From G963701675 sp963701675 (lineage in GTDB: Bacteria; Planctomycetota; Planctomycetia; Gemmatales; Gemmataceae): a stretch of DNA of 64,000 bases. Shown piece after piece: positions 1 to 8,819 of this stretch. Location: the NCBI GenBank assembly GCA_963701675.1, contig OY969623.1, positions 8,556,001 through 8,620,000 on the forward strand, given 5' to 3'. Position 1 is the first letter of the stretch. Each line of letters opens with the position of its first letter. Below the pieces are notes generated by a model. That model made no database searches, had not been told where the DNA came from, and saw nothing but the letters and a program-made list of their open reading frames with translations. A program made the translations under genes and the position numbers.

Positions 1-861
1 CTGACATCGGCCGCGGAACCGATCAATAGTCTGTGGCGTCAAACTGATTTCCGGGACGAGGACGATTGCTTGCTTCCCCTGCTTGATTACCTCGTCGATG
101 GCACGGAGGTAGATCTCCGTCTTGCCACTGCCCGTTACGCCATGAAGCAGAAAAACGTGAAACCCGCCGTTAATCACCGCCGGTTCCAGGTTGGACCAGG
201 CGCGGCGCTGATCGGCGTTCAGCGTGATGGGCTCCTGGGCCCCGGCCGACCCTAGATCGAATGACTTTTCTCGGTGAGCGACAAGGCGTCGTGCATAGCC
301 TTTGCGGATGAGGTTCTCGATTGGACCGATCCCGCACCGTGCTTGCTGCGACAGACGGTGCAACTCGACGGGAGCCCGACTTCGTCGCAATCGATCAAGG
401 GCGGTTTCCTGTTTAGGTGTCAGCGGCGGCGAGGACGCCGGCAGGTCCGCTTCGGGAATCGCTTCCACCAGTGTCAGGGTACGGAGGCCGGCTTGTGTCT
501 TGGCACCTGTGGGGACCACCGCATTGAGCACCTGCCCCCAGCCGCATAGGTAATAGTCCGCGACCCACCGAGTGAGGCGCAATAACTCGTCGCTTAGGAA
601 TATCTCGTCGTCGAGTACTCGCCGGATGGGTTTCACCGTGCGGTCGGGTGCTGTGTCGGTGACGCGCACGCAGTAACCGATGATCGATCTTCCGCCTTTG
701 CCGAATGGCGCCAGCACCCGTTTACCAACAGCGATGTTGCCGGAAAGTTCGTCCGGCACGCCATAGGTGTAAGCGTGATCGACCGGGAAATCGAAAACCA
801 CATCGACGAACTGGCGCTCAGCGGTAACGGGGAACAACTCGCGTTGGGTCGACGTGCTCAA
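1..861 (-). CDS. priA: Primosomal replication protein PriA (N-terminal part, runs off window)
   Basis: ATP-dependent DNA helicase that reloads the replisome at stalled forks. Reading leftwards, the protein opens with the PriA 3'-DNA-binding region (VDHAYTYGVPDEL, then a KRVLAPFGKG stretch), a linker with a WVADYY motif, and then the helicase start with the Walker A segment HGVTGSGKTEIYLRAI and VPEISLTPQT close to the window edge. The zinc-binding and C-terminal helicase parts lie outside. No ATG is available: an in-frame stop lies upstream, and TTG at 861 is preceded by GAGGAG about 8 bases before it, so I take TTG as the start. Confidence in the family is high and in the exact start moderate. 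Confidence 0.9.
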   Translation of the reverse strand, partial: MSTSTQRELFPVTAERQFVDVVFDFPVDHAYTYGVPDELSGNIAVGKRVLAPFGKGGRSIIGYCVRVTDTAPDRTVKPIRRVLDDEIFLSDELLRLTRWVADYYLCGWGQVLNAVVPTGAKTQAGLRTLTLVEAIPEADLPASSPPLTPKQETALDRLRRSRAPVELHRLSQQARCGIGPIENLIRKGYARRLVAHREKSFDLGSAGAQEPITLNADQRRAWSNLEPAVINGGFHVFLLHGVTGSGKTEIYLRAIDEVIKQGKQAIVLVPEISLTPQTIDRFRGRCQ

Positions 862-1047
862 TGCTGCGGCTCCTCGGCTCCGCTTAGGTGATCATAATTA
901 TAGGCAGTAACGCAGTTCTTCCCGTCGTTCCAGGAAGTGCGGGTATTTCCAGTTCTGTCCGATTCTGCTTTGATCCGACAGTCGACGAAAGTAAAATGAT
1001 GTAACCCCGACGGGGTTGGAGGATCGGGTCCGGAGCAACTCACCCCC

Positions 1048-2559
1048 ATGCCGTTCTTATTGCTAGTGCTGTTTTCCTTCGTGATCGTATTCGATCCGTG
1101 GCCGGCGCCGTTCTGGAACGGCGAATCCGGTGCGGATGTGATGTGGTCCGTCGCCGCCTCGGTTTTCGCCGTGTTCGCGGTCCTGGCGTCAGCTGCGGCG
1201 ATGTCGCGCTGGGCGCAGCGGTCGATGCGCGCGAACCCCGTTCTACGCCCGTCGATTCGACACCGTTATAGCTCGCTTCGGCGGTTTCACTTTTTGGCCA
1301 TGCTCGCTGCTTATGGGCTGCTTCTCTTTGCGTTTGGGTGGGCGTGGGCCGTGCAGCACATATGTAAGGATGTTCCTTGGCTTGTCGGCGGCACTGACTT
1401 ACTGCTACTGGCGCCGTTCATCGTAATGCTCATCGGATCGTGGGCATGTTTTTACGGCGGTGAAAAGGCGCTCCGCGAGGTCTACCTTGACCCGGCCGGC
1501 CGTTATTGGACTCGGTGGGAATATGTCGATTTCCATTTACGGCAGAATCTGGCTCTGGTGGCGGCGCCACTGGGCATGATGATCGCACTCAAGTTCCTTT
1601 ATCGCGTGACGCCCGATCAAACCGCGTTGAGGATTGTGTTGTCCGCAGCCGTCATGGCGTTAGTTTTCATCGGCCAGCCTTGGATATTGCGGCTGGCGTT
1701 GCGGCTGAAACCGCTCCCTGCCGGTGAGCTCCACGACCGACTCGTGAGCGCCTCGAAGCGCCTCGGATTCCGTTGCGGAAACATTCTGGTATGGAACACG
1801 AACGGCGGCGTGCTCAATGCCATGGTGGCCGGCATCCTGCCTTATCCTCGATACGTGATGATGACCGATCGCCTTTTGAGTGAACTCACGCCTGATGAAA
1901 TTGAGGCGGTCTTCGGCCATGAGATCGGCCATATCAAACACGGGCATATTCCGTTTTATGCGGCGTTTCTGCTTGGTAGCGTGGTCGCCATTGCCTTGTT
2001 CGCCGCGCTATTAATTGACGCCGTGCCGGCTCTCAAAAGCGCTGCGGAAGCATATCCACTTCCGGTAGCGGCAATGCTCGAGCTGCTCTTGTTGGGGAGC
2101 GTCTTTCTCGCGTTCGGGTTTCTTTCGCGCCGCTGTGAAAGGCAAGCGGATGTTTTTGGCTGCCGTGCGGTCTCCTGTGGCCAACCCGACTGCCCGGAAC
2201 ACACCGTCGAGACCGAACTGCCCCGCGCCGGCCGCGGACTATGCGGAACGGGCATCGGCATCTTCATCGAAGCGTTAGAAAAGGTTGCGGTGCTTAACGG
2301 GATTTGTCGAAGTAGGCCCGGATGGTTGCAATCGTGGCGCCACTCCACGATCGCTCATCGCGTCGAGTTTCTCCATCGGCTCCGAGCCAATCCGCTGGTC
2401 GAAGTGCAGTTTCAACGCACGGTAGGTCGCATCAAATGGGCGTTGGTGTGCGGGTTGCTGGTCGTTCTTCTGGTCCTTGCTTCCATTCATTGGGGCGGCG
2501 ACTGGGCGGAGACATGGCGCGTCCTGGCGAATGTAACCCCGGCTGGAAGCCCTAACTAG
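1048..2559 (+). CDS. M48 family membrane metalloprotease
   Basis: Predicted integral-membrane zinc protease of the HtpX/CAAX-protease-1 type. Several hydrophobic segments occupy residues 1-220. The zinc motif HEIGH lies at residues 291-295, two more membrane segments follow, and the third ligand is probably E364 in the sequence CERQADVFG, which matches the M48 ExxxD pattern. The C-terminal hydrophobic segment is near residue 475. The length (503 aa) is longer than HtpX and close to STE24-like proteins. The gene stands alone, diverges from priA and converges on the redox fusion downstream. The substrate is unknown. Confidence 0.85.
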   Translation: MPFLLLVLFSFVIVFDPWPAPFWNGESGADVMWSVAASVFAVFAVLASAAAMSRWAQRSMRANPVLRPSIRHRYSSLRRFHFLAMLAAYGLLLFAFGWAWAVQHICKDVPWLVGGTDLLLLAPFIVMLIGSWACFYGGEKALREVYLDPAGRYWTRWEYVDFHLRQNLALVAAPLGMMIALKFLYRVTPDQTALRIVLSAAVMALVFIGQPWILRLALRLKPLPAGELHDRLVSASKRLGFRCGNILVWNTNGGVLNAMVAGILPYPRYVMMTDRLLSELTPDEIEAVFGHEIGHIKHGHIPFYAAFLLGSVVAIALFAALLIDAVPALKSAAEAYPLPVAAMLELLLLGSVFLAFGFLSRRCERQADVFGCRAVSCGQPDCPEHTVETELPRAGRGLCGTGIGIFIEALEKVAVLNGICRSRPGWLQSWRHSTIAHRVEFLHRLRANPLVEVQFQRTVGRIKWALVCGLLVVLLVLASIHWGGDWAETWRVLANVTPAGSPN

Positions 2560-2564
2560 ATCGG

Positions 2565-4808
2565 TTACGATCGACCAATCACGGCGTCGGCCAATGCTCG
2601 CAGGTCGCCGTTGGACTTCTCCGAAAACGCGCCTTTTTCCTTGCTCCAGAAGTTGACCGTGCCGGGCATTCCATCCAGCGCAATCGGAACATGGGCGCTC
2701 GACCCCAGCGACTTGCTGAATTGTTTCAAGTCGAAGCCGAAAGCTTTGGTAAGATCCCCGACGACGGTGACGCGGTTCAAGAGCGCGAAGAATCCCAGCG
2801 CGAAAGCCCGTGATTGACTTTCAAACCCCGCCATGGCCATCTTCGATTCGACGTTTCCGGGGTAGCTCGCCCGTTCCACCCGAAGTACACCGCCGTTGAT
2901 CATCGTCACGCATACTCGATCCACTTGTGGATGGGCCTTGCGCACGGCGGTTGCGAATGCCTCGAAGGCCTCATCTGATTTCAGTGCGTTCGCGGCGAGT
3001 TTCTGAAGTTCGGCGTCAAGTGGCGACTTCTCCTTGACGATCGGCTTGGCAGCGGGCCGCGGGTTCTTTTGCAGGTCCTCATCCGCCCGCATGATGCTGA
3101 CGAACCCAATCATCATTTCTTCCCACGTTTGATCACCCCAGCGGACGGCCGAGTCGGGATCGGGATTCGAGCGGTTTTTCTTCGAATTGTCATAATGCGC
3201 CGTGCAGTGAATCTTCGTCCCCTTAGGCAGCAATTTGGGCTCGGCCAGCAAATATCGGTTCTGCCAGTTGAAATCGTAATTAGGCACGTCGAGTAGAATC
3301 TCCCGCTTACCCTCCGGATAAATCGCCTCATAACGGAATGACTTGCCGCGAAGGTGCGTGTGGGGCAGCATCTCCAGCAAGATGGTGTCGTGCTCGACTC
3401 GATACGTCCCCTCGATTTTGTAGTTCGGATGGTGCGGCGGGATTTCGAAACTGCCTTCGGCCGCCGCCTCCGTCTTGACCTCACGCTTCACGGTCTTCGG
3501 ATCGGCAAAGACCAGGCCCATGTAACTTTGATCCTCTTTTTCGGAACCATCCGGCGTGTAGTGAATCTGGAACATGAATCGCGAGCCGGCGGGCACGAGT
3601 TTGGCGGTTCCTTCCGGGTAGATCAACGCCGGCGAGCCCGGCGCCATGGCAGCGACCCAGTTGGATATGAAGCCTCCCGATTCATCGATCCCGGCGCCCG
3701 GCGGTTGCACGAAAACCAGGATGTGATGCACGACCGACTGGCAGCTGGCTTTGACTTCCGACGCTTGAATCCATTTGTCCTCCGTGAAACCCGATTCCAC
3801 GACAACGAACTGGTATGGCACGTCACCCTGTGCGGGGACCTTAAACGGTTTCGGCATCTTGACGATTACATCCGGTTTTGGAATGCGCCAGCCATCCGGA
3901 TAATTGATCGGTTTCGGCAAAGCCGTCGGGTCGCCTTCCGGCGCACCGTCTTTGATCCAATCGAGAATGAGCTTCTTGTCCGAATCGGAAAGTCTTGCGT
4001 CGTTCGAGAACTTTCCGTACTGGGGATCGGGATGCCACGGCGGCATCCGGCCTTGTTTGACCACATGCTGAATCGTCGGGGCCCAGCCAACTACTTCATC
4101 GTAATTGGTCAACGCAAATGGCGCGATCTGTCCCTCACGGTGGCAGACCACGCAGTTTTTTTGCAACACCGGCGCTATGTGCTTGGCGTAGGTAATTTCG
4201 CCCGCTTTCGGCCCCTTCTGCACGCGGCCGATGAAACATCCGTCGGTCTCGGTCGATGGCATGCTGACGGGCTTGCCGGCTAACAATTCATCGAGCGCCT
4301 CCGCCAAATCGCGCCGTTCCGCCTTCGGCCGAACGTAGCCGACGCCGTATTGATCGTCGACACGGCCGTGAAACCGGACGACCCGCTGACCGTCGATAAC
4401 AAACACTTCCGGCGTCCGCATGGCGCCGAATCGGTCGGCCACGATATTGCCGACGTCCTTCAGGATTGAAAACTGAACGCCGTGCGTCTTGGCAAAGTGC
4501 CCGATGTCGCTGGGCGAGTCTTGCTGGTTAGCATTGATACCAACAAACCCAACACCTTTGGGTTCATACTCTTTTGCGAGTTCCACCATCCGAGGCGCGT
4601 ACAGCTTAGCGAGAGGACATTCACAACCGACGAACGCGACCACGACGAGTTTCTTGTCGGCCATAAGGTCCTTCAGCGACCGCTCGGCGCCGCGGAAGTC
4701 ACGGAGCGTAAAGGCGTCGATCGTCTTTCCCACGGGAACGGCTTTCTCGCCGGTTTCGTCGACGGCAATGGAAACGGAGATCAGAATGAGACTGGCCAGT
4801 GCGTTCAT
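2565..4808 (-). CDS. Redoxin / cytochrome c / copper type II monooxygenase-like fusion protein
   Basis: A secreted three-part redox protein of about 747 aa. After a short signal peptide comes an AhpC/redoxin-type thioredoxin fold (residues about 25-180) with Cys at about 61 in GCECPLAKLY. Next is a class I heme c site CVVCH at about 219-223, followed by a copper type II ascorbate-dependent monooxygenase-like region. That region carries VHHILVF near 358 and HTHLRG near 482, the expected copper-binding histidines. The C-terminal 140 residues resemble no domain I recognise. I prefer the ATG at 4808 over 4826 because GGAG sits six bases before it and the signal peptide then starts cleanly. This arrangement recurs in planctomycetes; the substrate is not known. 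Confidence 0.8.
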   Translation of the reverse strand: MNALASLILISVSIAVDETGEKAVPVGKTIDAFTLRDFRGAERSLKDLMADKKLVVVAFVGCECPLAKLYAPRMVELAKEYEPKGVGFVGINANQQDSPSDIGHFAKTHGVQFSILKDVGNIVADRFGAMRTPEVFVIDGQRVVRFHGRVDDQYGVGYVRPKAERRDLAEALDELLAGKPVSMPSTETDGCFIGRVQKGPKAGEITYAKHIAPVLQKNCVVCHREGQIAPFALTNYDEVVGWAPTIQHVVKQGRMPPWHPDPQYGKFSNDARLSDSDKKLILDWIKDGAPEGDPTALPKPINYPDGWRIPKPDVIVKMPKPFKVPAQGDVPYQFVVVESGFTEDKWIQASEVKASCQSVVHHILVFVQPPGAGIDESGGFISNWVAAMAPGSPALIYPEGTAKLVPAGSRFMFQIHYTPDGSEKEDQSYMGLVFADPKTVKREVKTEAAAEGSFEIPPHHPNYKIEGTYRVEHDTILLEMLPHTHLRGKSFRYEAIYPEGKREILLDVPNYDFNWQNRYLLAEPKLLPKGTKIHCTAHYDNSKKNRSNPDPDSAVRWGDQTWEEMMIGFVSIMRADEDLQKNPRPAAKPIVKEKSPLDAELQKLAANALKSDEAFEAFATAVRKAHPQVDRVCVTMINGGVLRVERASYPGNVESKMAMAGFESQSRAFALGFFALLNRVTVVGDLTKAFGFDLKQFSKSLGSSAHVPIALDGMPGTVNFWSKEKGAFSEKSNGDLRALADAVIGRS

Positions 4809-4980
4809 CCAACACTCCAGGCACAAGTTACGGCGATGTTGTATCTTCGATTAGCGCAAGTTACAGCGTACTAACTTTTTTCCGTGAAGTCCAACAGGTG
4901 CATGCTGTTTTTGAAACGCGCACCGAAACGTGCGCGTCGCTATTCGGCGGTCCCTGCCGCTAGCGGCGCAGTCCGCTTAT

Positions 4981-6252
4981 TTAGATGAAGATGTCAAAGG
5001 TTCGGATTACGAACGGTTGACTCTGATCGTTGACGTCGTCTCGCCTTGTCGTCATTCGATACAGCGGTTCGGGAGGCGTGTCTGACGAATCGTTCGGCTG
5101 AGAGTTGTCGGTGAGGCTAACCGGCGGGTTTTCAAGTCCACCGACTGACGGTTGCAACGGGTCGCCAGGACGCGGGGGCGGCGTGATAGGAATTCCGCCG
5201 CCGGGCGGCGGTAAGACGGCTCGGTTTATCTTGCGCGAGAGCAAGAACGAATGTCCTTGTTCACCATGACGAGTTCCCCAGCCGATGATCTGACCTTTAT
5301 CGTTGATGCCGTACGCTCCCTCCAGAAACCAGCCGCTTTGCGCGGGAATGAGCGTGTTGAGGTCGATCATCGTGTCGTTTTGATAGAGAAACGCGCGACT
5401 CTCGCCGTTGGTGGTTTGGGCATCGCCTACTATGGTGCCGGCGACATTAATCGCTCGGGCAACGCTATTGTCACCGCCGAACGTGCCAAGGTCATTCATC
5501 TTTGGCGTGGCGTTGTCGTCCCAACGATAGGCATGCGTGGGTCCTTCAGCGCCCAGATGTGAAGTTCCCACGATGACCGTGCTATCGTTGATGCCGTATG
5601 CCTTGCTGATCGGACCGCCTAGAGTCCCGAGGTCGGTCATAACATTGTCGCGCCAGACAAAGGCGTGTTGCTCACCGGTGCCGGTGAAGGAGCCGCCGGT
5701 GATGTGACCATGTTCGTTGATGCCACGCGCGGCGCTCTTGTCGCCGCTGCCCAAGGGCCCGAGATCCGTGATCGGCGGATACGTAAACGCGTGGTAGGTG
5801 TTGGTTATAAGATCCGATTGACCTACGACCTGTCCCGCGTCATTGATAGCGGTGCCGGCGCCGCTCTCGCCTCCAAGGGTTTCGATTTCTTGCATTCCAT
5901 TGGCGCTGTCCCAAAGATATGCGTGCTCTTCCTGGTCTCCCGGAAGGAACGCACGGCCGGTCACCTGACTGTTGTTGTTGATGGCGTACGCGACGCTGTT
6001 GTCGCCGCCCAAGGTGCCCAGGTCAGTGATCTTATGGTCGCGATAGATGAAGGCGTGGACATCCCCCTGCGCCGTGTTCGACTCGCCGACAACTTCGCCT
6101 TTATTGTTGATGCTCCAGGCCAACGTGCCGCCGCCGCCCAGATGTCCCAGATCGACGATCATGTAGGTAAGAAGGCAGCGCGATTCCAATTGCTCAATCC
6201 GTAATGGCTGCCGGGCGGCGACTTTCGTGGCGTGCTTCTTTATCCAACGCAT
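4981..6252 (-). CDS. HAF-repeat extracellular protein with N-terminal LExR motif
   Basis: Probable secreted protein. The N-terminus is basic and then carries IEQLESRCLL, the LEPR-XLL-like motif seen at the start of many planctomycete exported proteins. Residues about 30-330 are made of repeated units of the HAF type, each with a DLGTLGG core followed by S.AYGINN..QVVG and HAF.W/Y elements. At least seven units are visible and probably build a beta-propeller. The tail (about 345-423) is rich in Pro and polar residues and has no recognisable anchor. GAGG lies eight bases before the start. No neighbour suggests a specific role. Confidence 0.8.
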   Translation of the reverse strand: MRWIKKHATKVAARQPLRIEQLESRCLLTYMIVDLGHLGGGGTLAWSINNKGEVVGESNTAQGDVHAFIYRDHKITDLGTLGGDNSVAYAINNNSQVTGRAFLPGDQEEHAYLWDSANGMQEIETLGGESGAGTAINDAGQVVGQSDLITNTYHAFTYPPITDLGPLGSGDKSAARGINEHGHITGGSFTGTGEQHAFVWRDNVMTDLGTLGGPISKAYGINDSTVIVGTSHLGAEGPTHAYRWDDNATPKMNDLGTFGGDNSVARAINVAGTIVGDAQTTNGESRAFLYQNDTMIDLNTLIPAQSGWFLEGAYGINDKGQIIGWGTRHGEQGHSFLLSRKINRAVLPPPGGGIPITPPPRPGDPLQPSVGGLENPPVSLTDNSQPNDSSDTPPEPLYRMTTRRDDVNDQSQPFVIRTFDIFI

Positions 6253-6485
6253 GCGCGAGACCTCTTGTCGCTAGGGCTCAGGGTTTTGAACTTTGGTCTT
6301 CGGTGACTCGTTAACCTAACCGACAACTAAGGGGATAGCAAGCGAAAGTTTTGCGTATTTTCTTTGCAACCTTGAGGCAGCTTATTGACATTAGAATCTG
6401 CGTTGGTATCTTCGGACCATGCCCGGAAAATGCCACTTGCCGAACGCACACCGAGAAGCAACAACTGAAGTGGAGGCGATCTCAA

Positions 6486-6791
6486 ATGCGGCACGTCTCA
6501 AAGCGAAGACAGCGGAGTTCGCTGGTCGTGGAGCGGTTGGAAGACCGGCTGCAACCGGGCACGATTCTAACCATCGACATCGGATTCGATGAGTCGCTTA
6601 ATCCTACAACTCTCGATCTTCCATCCGACACGACGTCCCAATCCGCATCGATGCGACGCCTGCGCCAACCCGGCGACACAGAAATGGGCACGCCTCTCAG
6701 CGAGAATGGTATCGAGCTCGACGAGGATGTCGGGTGCTACGTTGTCCACCTGGGTTCAGAGGGATGCGGGCGTCGCACTGATCAGCAGTAA
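6486..6791 (+). CDS. Short exported-protein N-terminus with LExR motif, possibly the broken 5' end of the next gene
   Basis: A 101-residue reading frame that starts with a basic stretch followed by VVERLEDRLQPGTIL, the same N-terminal signature as the secreted proteins at 4981, 38497 and 47236. GGAGG lies 11 bases upstream of the ATG. After the signature it is low in recognisable content and ends in a frame that does not join the beta-propeller frame beginning at 6839. Other proteins with this signature carry it on a long propeller or repeat protein, so this is probably the front of the following gene, separated by one or more frameshifts between about 6780 and 6900. A genuine short protein cannot be excluded. 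Confidence 0.45.
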   Translation: MRHVSKRRQRSSLVVERLEDRLQPGTILTIDIGFDESLNPTTLDLPSDTTSQSASMRRLRQPGDTEMGTPLSENGIELDEDVGCYVVHLGSEGCGRRTDQQ

Positions 6792-6838
6792 AGAAGTGTC
6801 GAGTCCTGGTTTCATTCCGGCGTTCCGCGCAGAAAGGG

Positions 6839-8236
6839 ATGGTCCCGCAGAGTTCATCCGACCCGACTATGGCTCATGAGCACCGGCGCGAACTTCACAG
6901 GGCCCCGGTGCGTGCCGAGGCCGTCCGTCCGGCGGCGCGTGATATCGGCCCATCGGTAAACGCGACTCGCATCAATGTCTCCATGTTTCAGCCGGTCACA
7001 TGTGAGGGAGTGGAAACCAAGGCGGCCGTTTACAACACATACTTCGATAACGGCGTCACGTCCGCGTCCACTAATGCCGTCGCCGCCGGACGCGGCGGCA
7101 ACCTGGGCAAGGCATTTGCCGCCGGCAGTCGTGGTCTCGATGGCGCTATCACGCGATACAGTTCGAGCGGCGCATGCGAATTCAACTTGGCGATTCCCGA
7201 CCCGACGACCAGCGGAAAAGCTGTGGTGATCAATGATGTCGCTGCCGTCGCGGGCACTGTCGTCGCTGTCGGCAATGTGGGCGCCACGGAAGCCATCGTC
7301 CTTCGCTTCGACCCGTTTTCGATGGCGGTAACCGATGGCTTCCTTTACACCGAACCGGGCGTGACCTACCGATTCGAAGGGACGGCGTTTAGCCTGAACG
7401 GCAACAACCCCGACATCTTTATTACCGGCACGGTAAACGACCCCGCACTCAACGGTTATGACAATATGTTCGTGAGCCGTTACGACCCGGGACTTACCGC
7501 GCCGGTGTACGAAACGGCAATCGACTTCGATGCCTCGAGTCACGGCTTTGCGGTAGATGCCGACCGCCCGGAGCATGCTTACATCGGCGGCAATTTCGTG
7601 CGCGGCGGGCCGATTGAGAACGTCACCCTTCGACTTAACAATAATGGCGTCACGGTTCCGTGGGCGTATTACCTCTGGTACGATCCGACTTCTTACGTGA
7701 ACCCGACGAACGGGATTTTCGGCGTCAAAGTCGTTGGCGGCACCTCTGCCGCCGGCGGCCTCTACACCACAGGAAATCTCCAGGTCGATTCACTCAATCC
7801 GCCCGGACCGGAACCCGCCTATCAGAATACTGTGCTGGCCAAATGGGACCTCGCGCTCGGCATCCCGGTGGATTATGGCTTCATGTATTACTCCGACGGC
7901 GTGGACTACACCGGAGAAGACGTCGTCGCCGACCGCGACGGCAACGCCTACAAAATCGGATCGGTGGGCGACTCCAACGACCGCGATGCCGTACTCGACA
8001 AATTCGACGCAACCGGCGCCGTCTACCTTGCGGGTGACTTCGTCGGCGGCGTCGACACGCAAGACCTCGGCAAGGGAGTCGACCTCGTCATCAATTCGGA
8101 CACCTCCGACGTTATTGGTGCCGGCCAGACGACGACGCCAGCGCTCGGTCTGCATCCAACGCCCGCCGGATGCGATGTCTCCTACAACGGCGGAGCCGAC
8201 GGCTTTGTGGCGAAGCTTGTTCAGCCACTGGGGTAA
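6839..8236 (+). CDS. Secreted beta-propeller protein (SBBP/HAF-like), N-terminus uncertain
   Basis: A 465-residue protein without its own signal peptide. From about residue 70 it shows repeats of the kind seen in SBBP-like beta-propellers: alternating AVAAGRGGNLGKAF, VVAVGNVG, DIFITGTV, HAYIGGNFV, GLYTTGNL, NAYKIGSVGDS and VIGAGQTT units. These read as 'device name plus state' blades ending in DGFVAKL. The first 35 residues look unlike a start. A one-base insertion near 6903 would join the upstream frame as ANFTGAPVRAEAVRP, so the true gene may begin at 6486. The role is unknown; it is probably extracellular or cell-surface. Confidence 0.6.
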   Translation: MVPQSSSDPTMAHEHRRELHRAPVRAEAVRPAARDIGPSVNATRINVSMFQPVTCEGVETKAAVYNTYFDNGVTSASTNAVAAGRGGNLGKAFAAGSRGLDGAITRYSSSGACEFNLAIPDPTTSGKAVVINDVAAVAGTVVAVGNVGATEAIVLRFDPFSMAVTDGFLYTEPGVTYRFEGTAFSLNGNNPDIFITGTVNDPALNGYDNMFVSRYDPGLTAPVYETAIDFDASSHGFAVDADRPEHAYIGGNFVRGGPIENVTLRLNNNGVTVPWAYYLWYDPTSYVNPTNGIFGVKVVGGTSAAGGLYTTGNLQVDSLNPPGPEPAYQNTVLAKWDLALGIPVDYGFMYYSDGVDYTGEDVVADRDGNAYKIGSVGDSNDRDAVLDKFDATGAVYLAGDFVGGVDTQDLGKGVDLVINSDTSDVIGAGQTTTPALGLHPTPAGCDVSYNGGADGFVAKLVQPLG

Positions 8237-8271
8237 CTCTTCTCGCAAGATCTCAGAACTCAGGTGCAATC

Positions 8272-8345
8272 CCGGCGAGCCGAGCCGCGTTAGCGGCGGG
8301 GTCCGAGTCAGCAATCCGGCGGCTTACGCGGCCTCGGCTCGCCGG
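8272..8345. repeat. Imperfect inverted repeat with CGAGCCGAG / CTCGGCTCG arms
   Basis: Two arms of about 28 bases face each other just downstream of the propeller gene. The outer sequence CCGGCGAGCCGAG is mirrored by CTCGGCTCGCCGG. The same arm type recurs at 47107-47132 (single arm) and at 62625-62702 (both arms). It could act as a transcription terminator, but the recurrence marks it as a dispersed repeat. Confidence 0.7.
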
Positions 8346-8559
8346 TTCGATAGTGGCTCGCCCATTTTTTTCTGCTCCTCGAAATTTGTCACAGAACGGC
8401 GCTTGCACGAAAGCGTGCCCGTGTGGCATGATGCGCGAACGTAGGTGCGCGAGGTGCGCACGGCGTGGGAGGTGAATTCATGTGGCTACGGGAGATCGGT
8501 TCACGGAGTCTAGCGTTCGACATGCCGGCAGGCGCAAGATCAGGCGGTCGTGCATGGGC

Positions 8560-8610
8560 GTGCCACAAGGCGCATTCCACCATTACTATGGTGGATTAAT
8601 GGCGGCGCTT
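8560..8610 (+). repeat. Dispersed hairpin repeat, intergenic copy A
   Basis: Begins GTGCCACAAGGCGCATTCCA and continues to TTAATGG. It matches the reverse complement of the 75-bp units found inside the DUF5681 coding region (35998-36135): GTGCCA, AAGGCGC, CCACCAT, ATGG and TTAATGG appear in the same order and spacing. It lies in a 580-bp intergenic stretch (8237-8819) that otherwise holds only repeats and no supported gene. Confidence 0.65.
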
Positions 8611-8647
8611 CGGAGACGCCGTCGGCAAAGACGCTGGTGCATTAGCG

Positions 8648-8696
8648 TGCCATGACGGGCAAATCACCATTACCGATGGATGTTAATGGGTGCGCC
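8648..8696 (+). repeat. Dispersed hairpin repeat, intergenic copy B
   Basis: Second copy in the same orientation 88 bp after copy A: GTGCCATGACGGGCAAATCA, then CACCATTACC, then GATGGATGTTAATGG and TGCGCC. The ATGGATGTTAATGG block is identical to the coding copies in the DUF5681 gene. Two copies at a spacing close to that of the coding tandem suggest the same element. Confidence 0.65.
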
Positions 8697-8819
8697 TTCT
8701 ACAAACGCGGCTGTTTGAAAACGTGGCAACTGGTCGTTGTGCCATAGCCGCGCGCGTGTGCTACAAAGACTAAGGTGGACGAACGCTGTTCGAATCACGT
8801 CCATCGACGGATATTCCGC

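Noticed and set aside
3354..4283. 309-residue plus-strand frame within the redox fusion gene
   Set aside because: A mirror of the strong coding bias of the minus-strand gene; no domain and no ribosome site.
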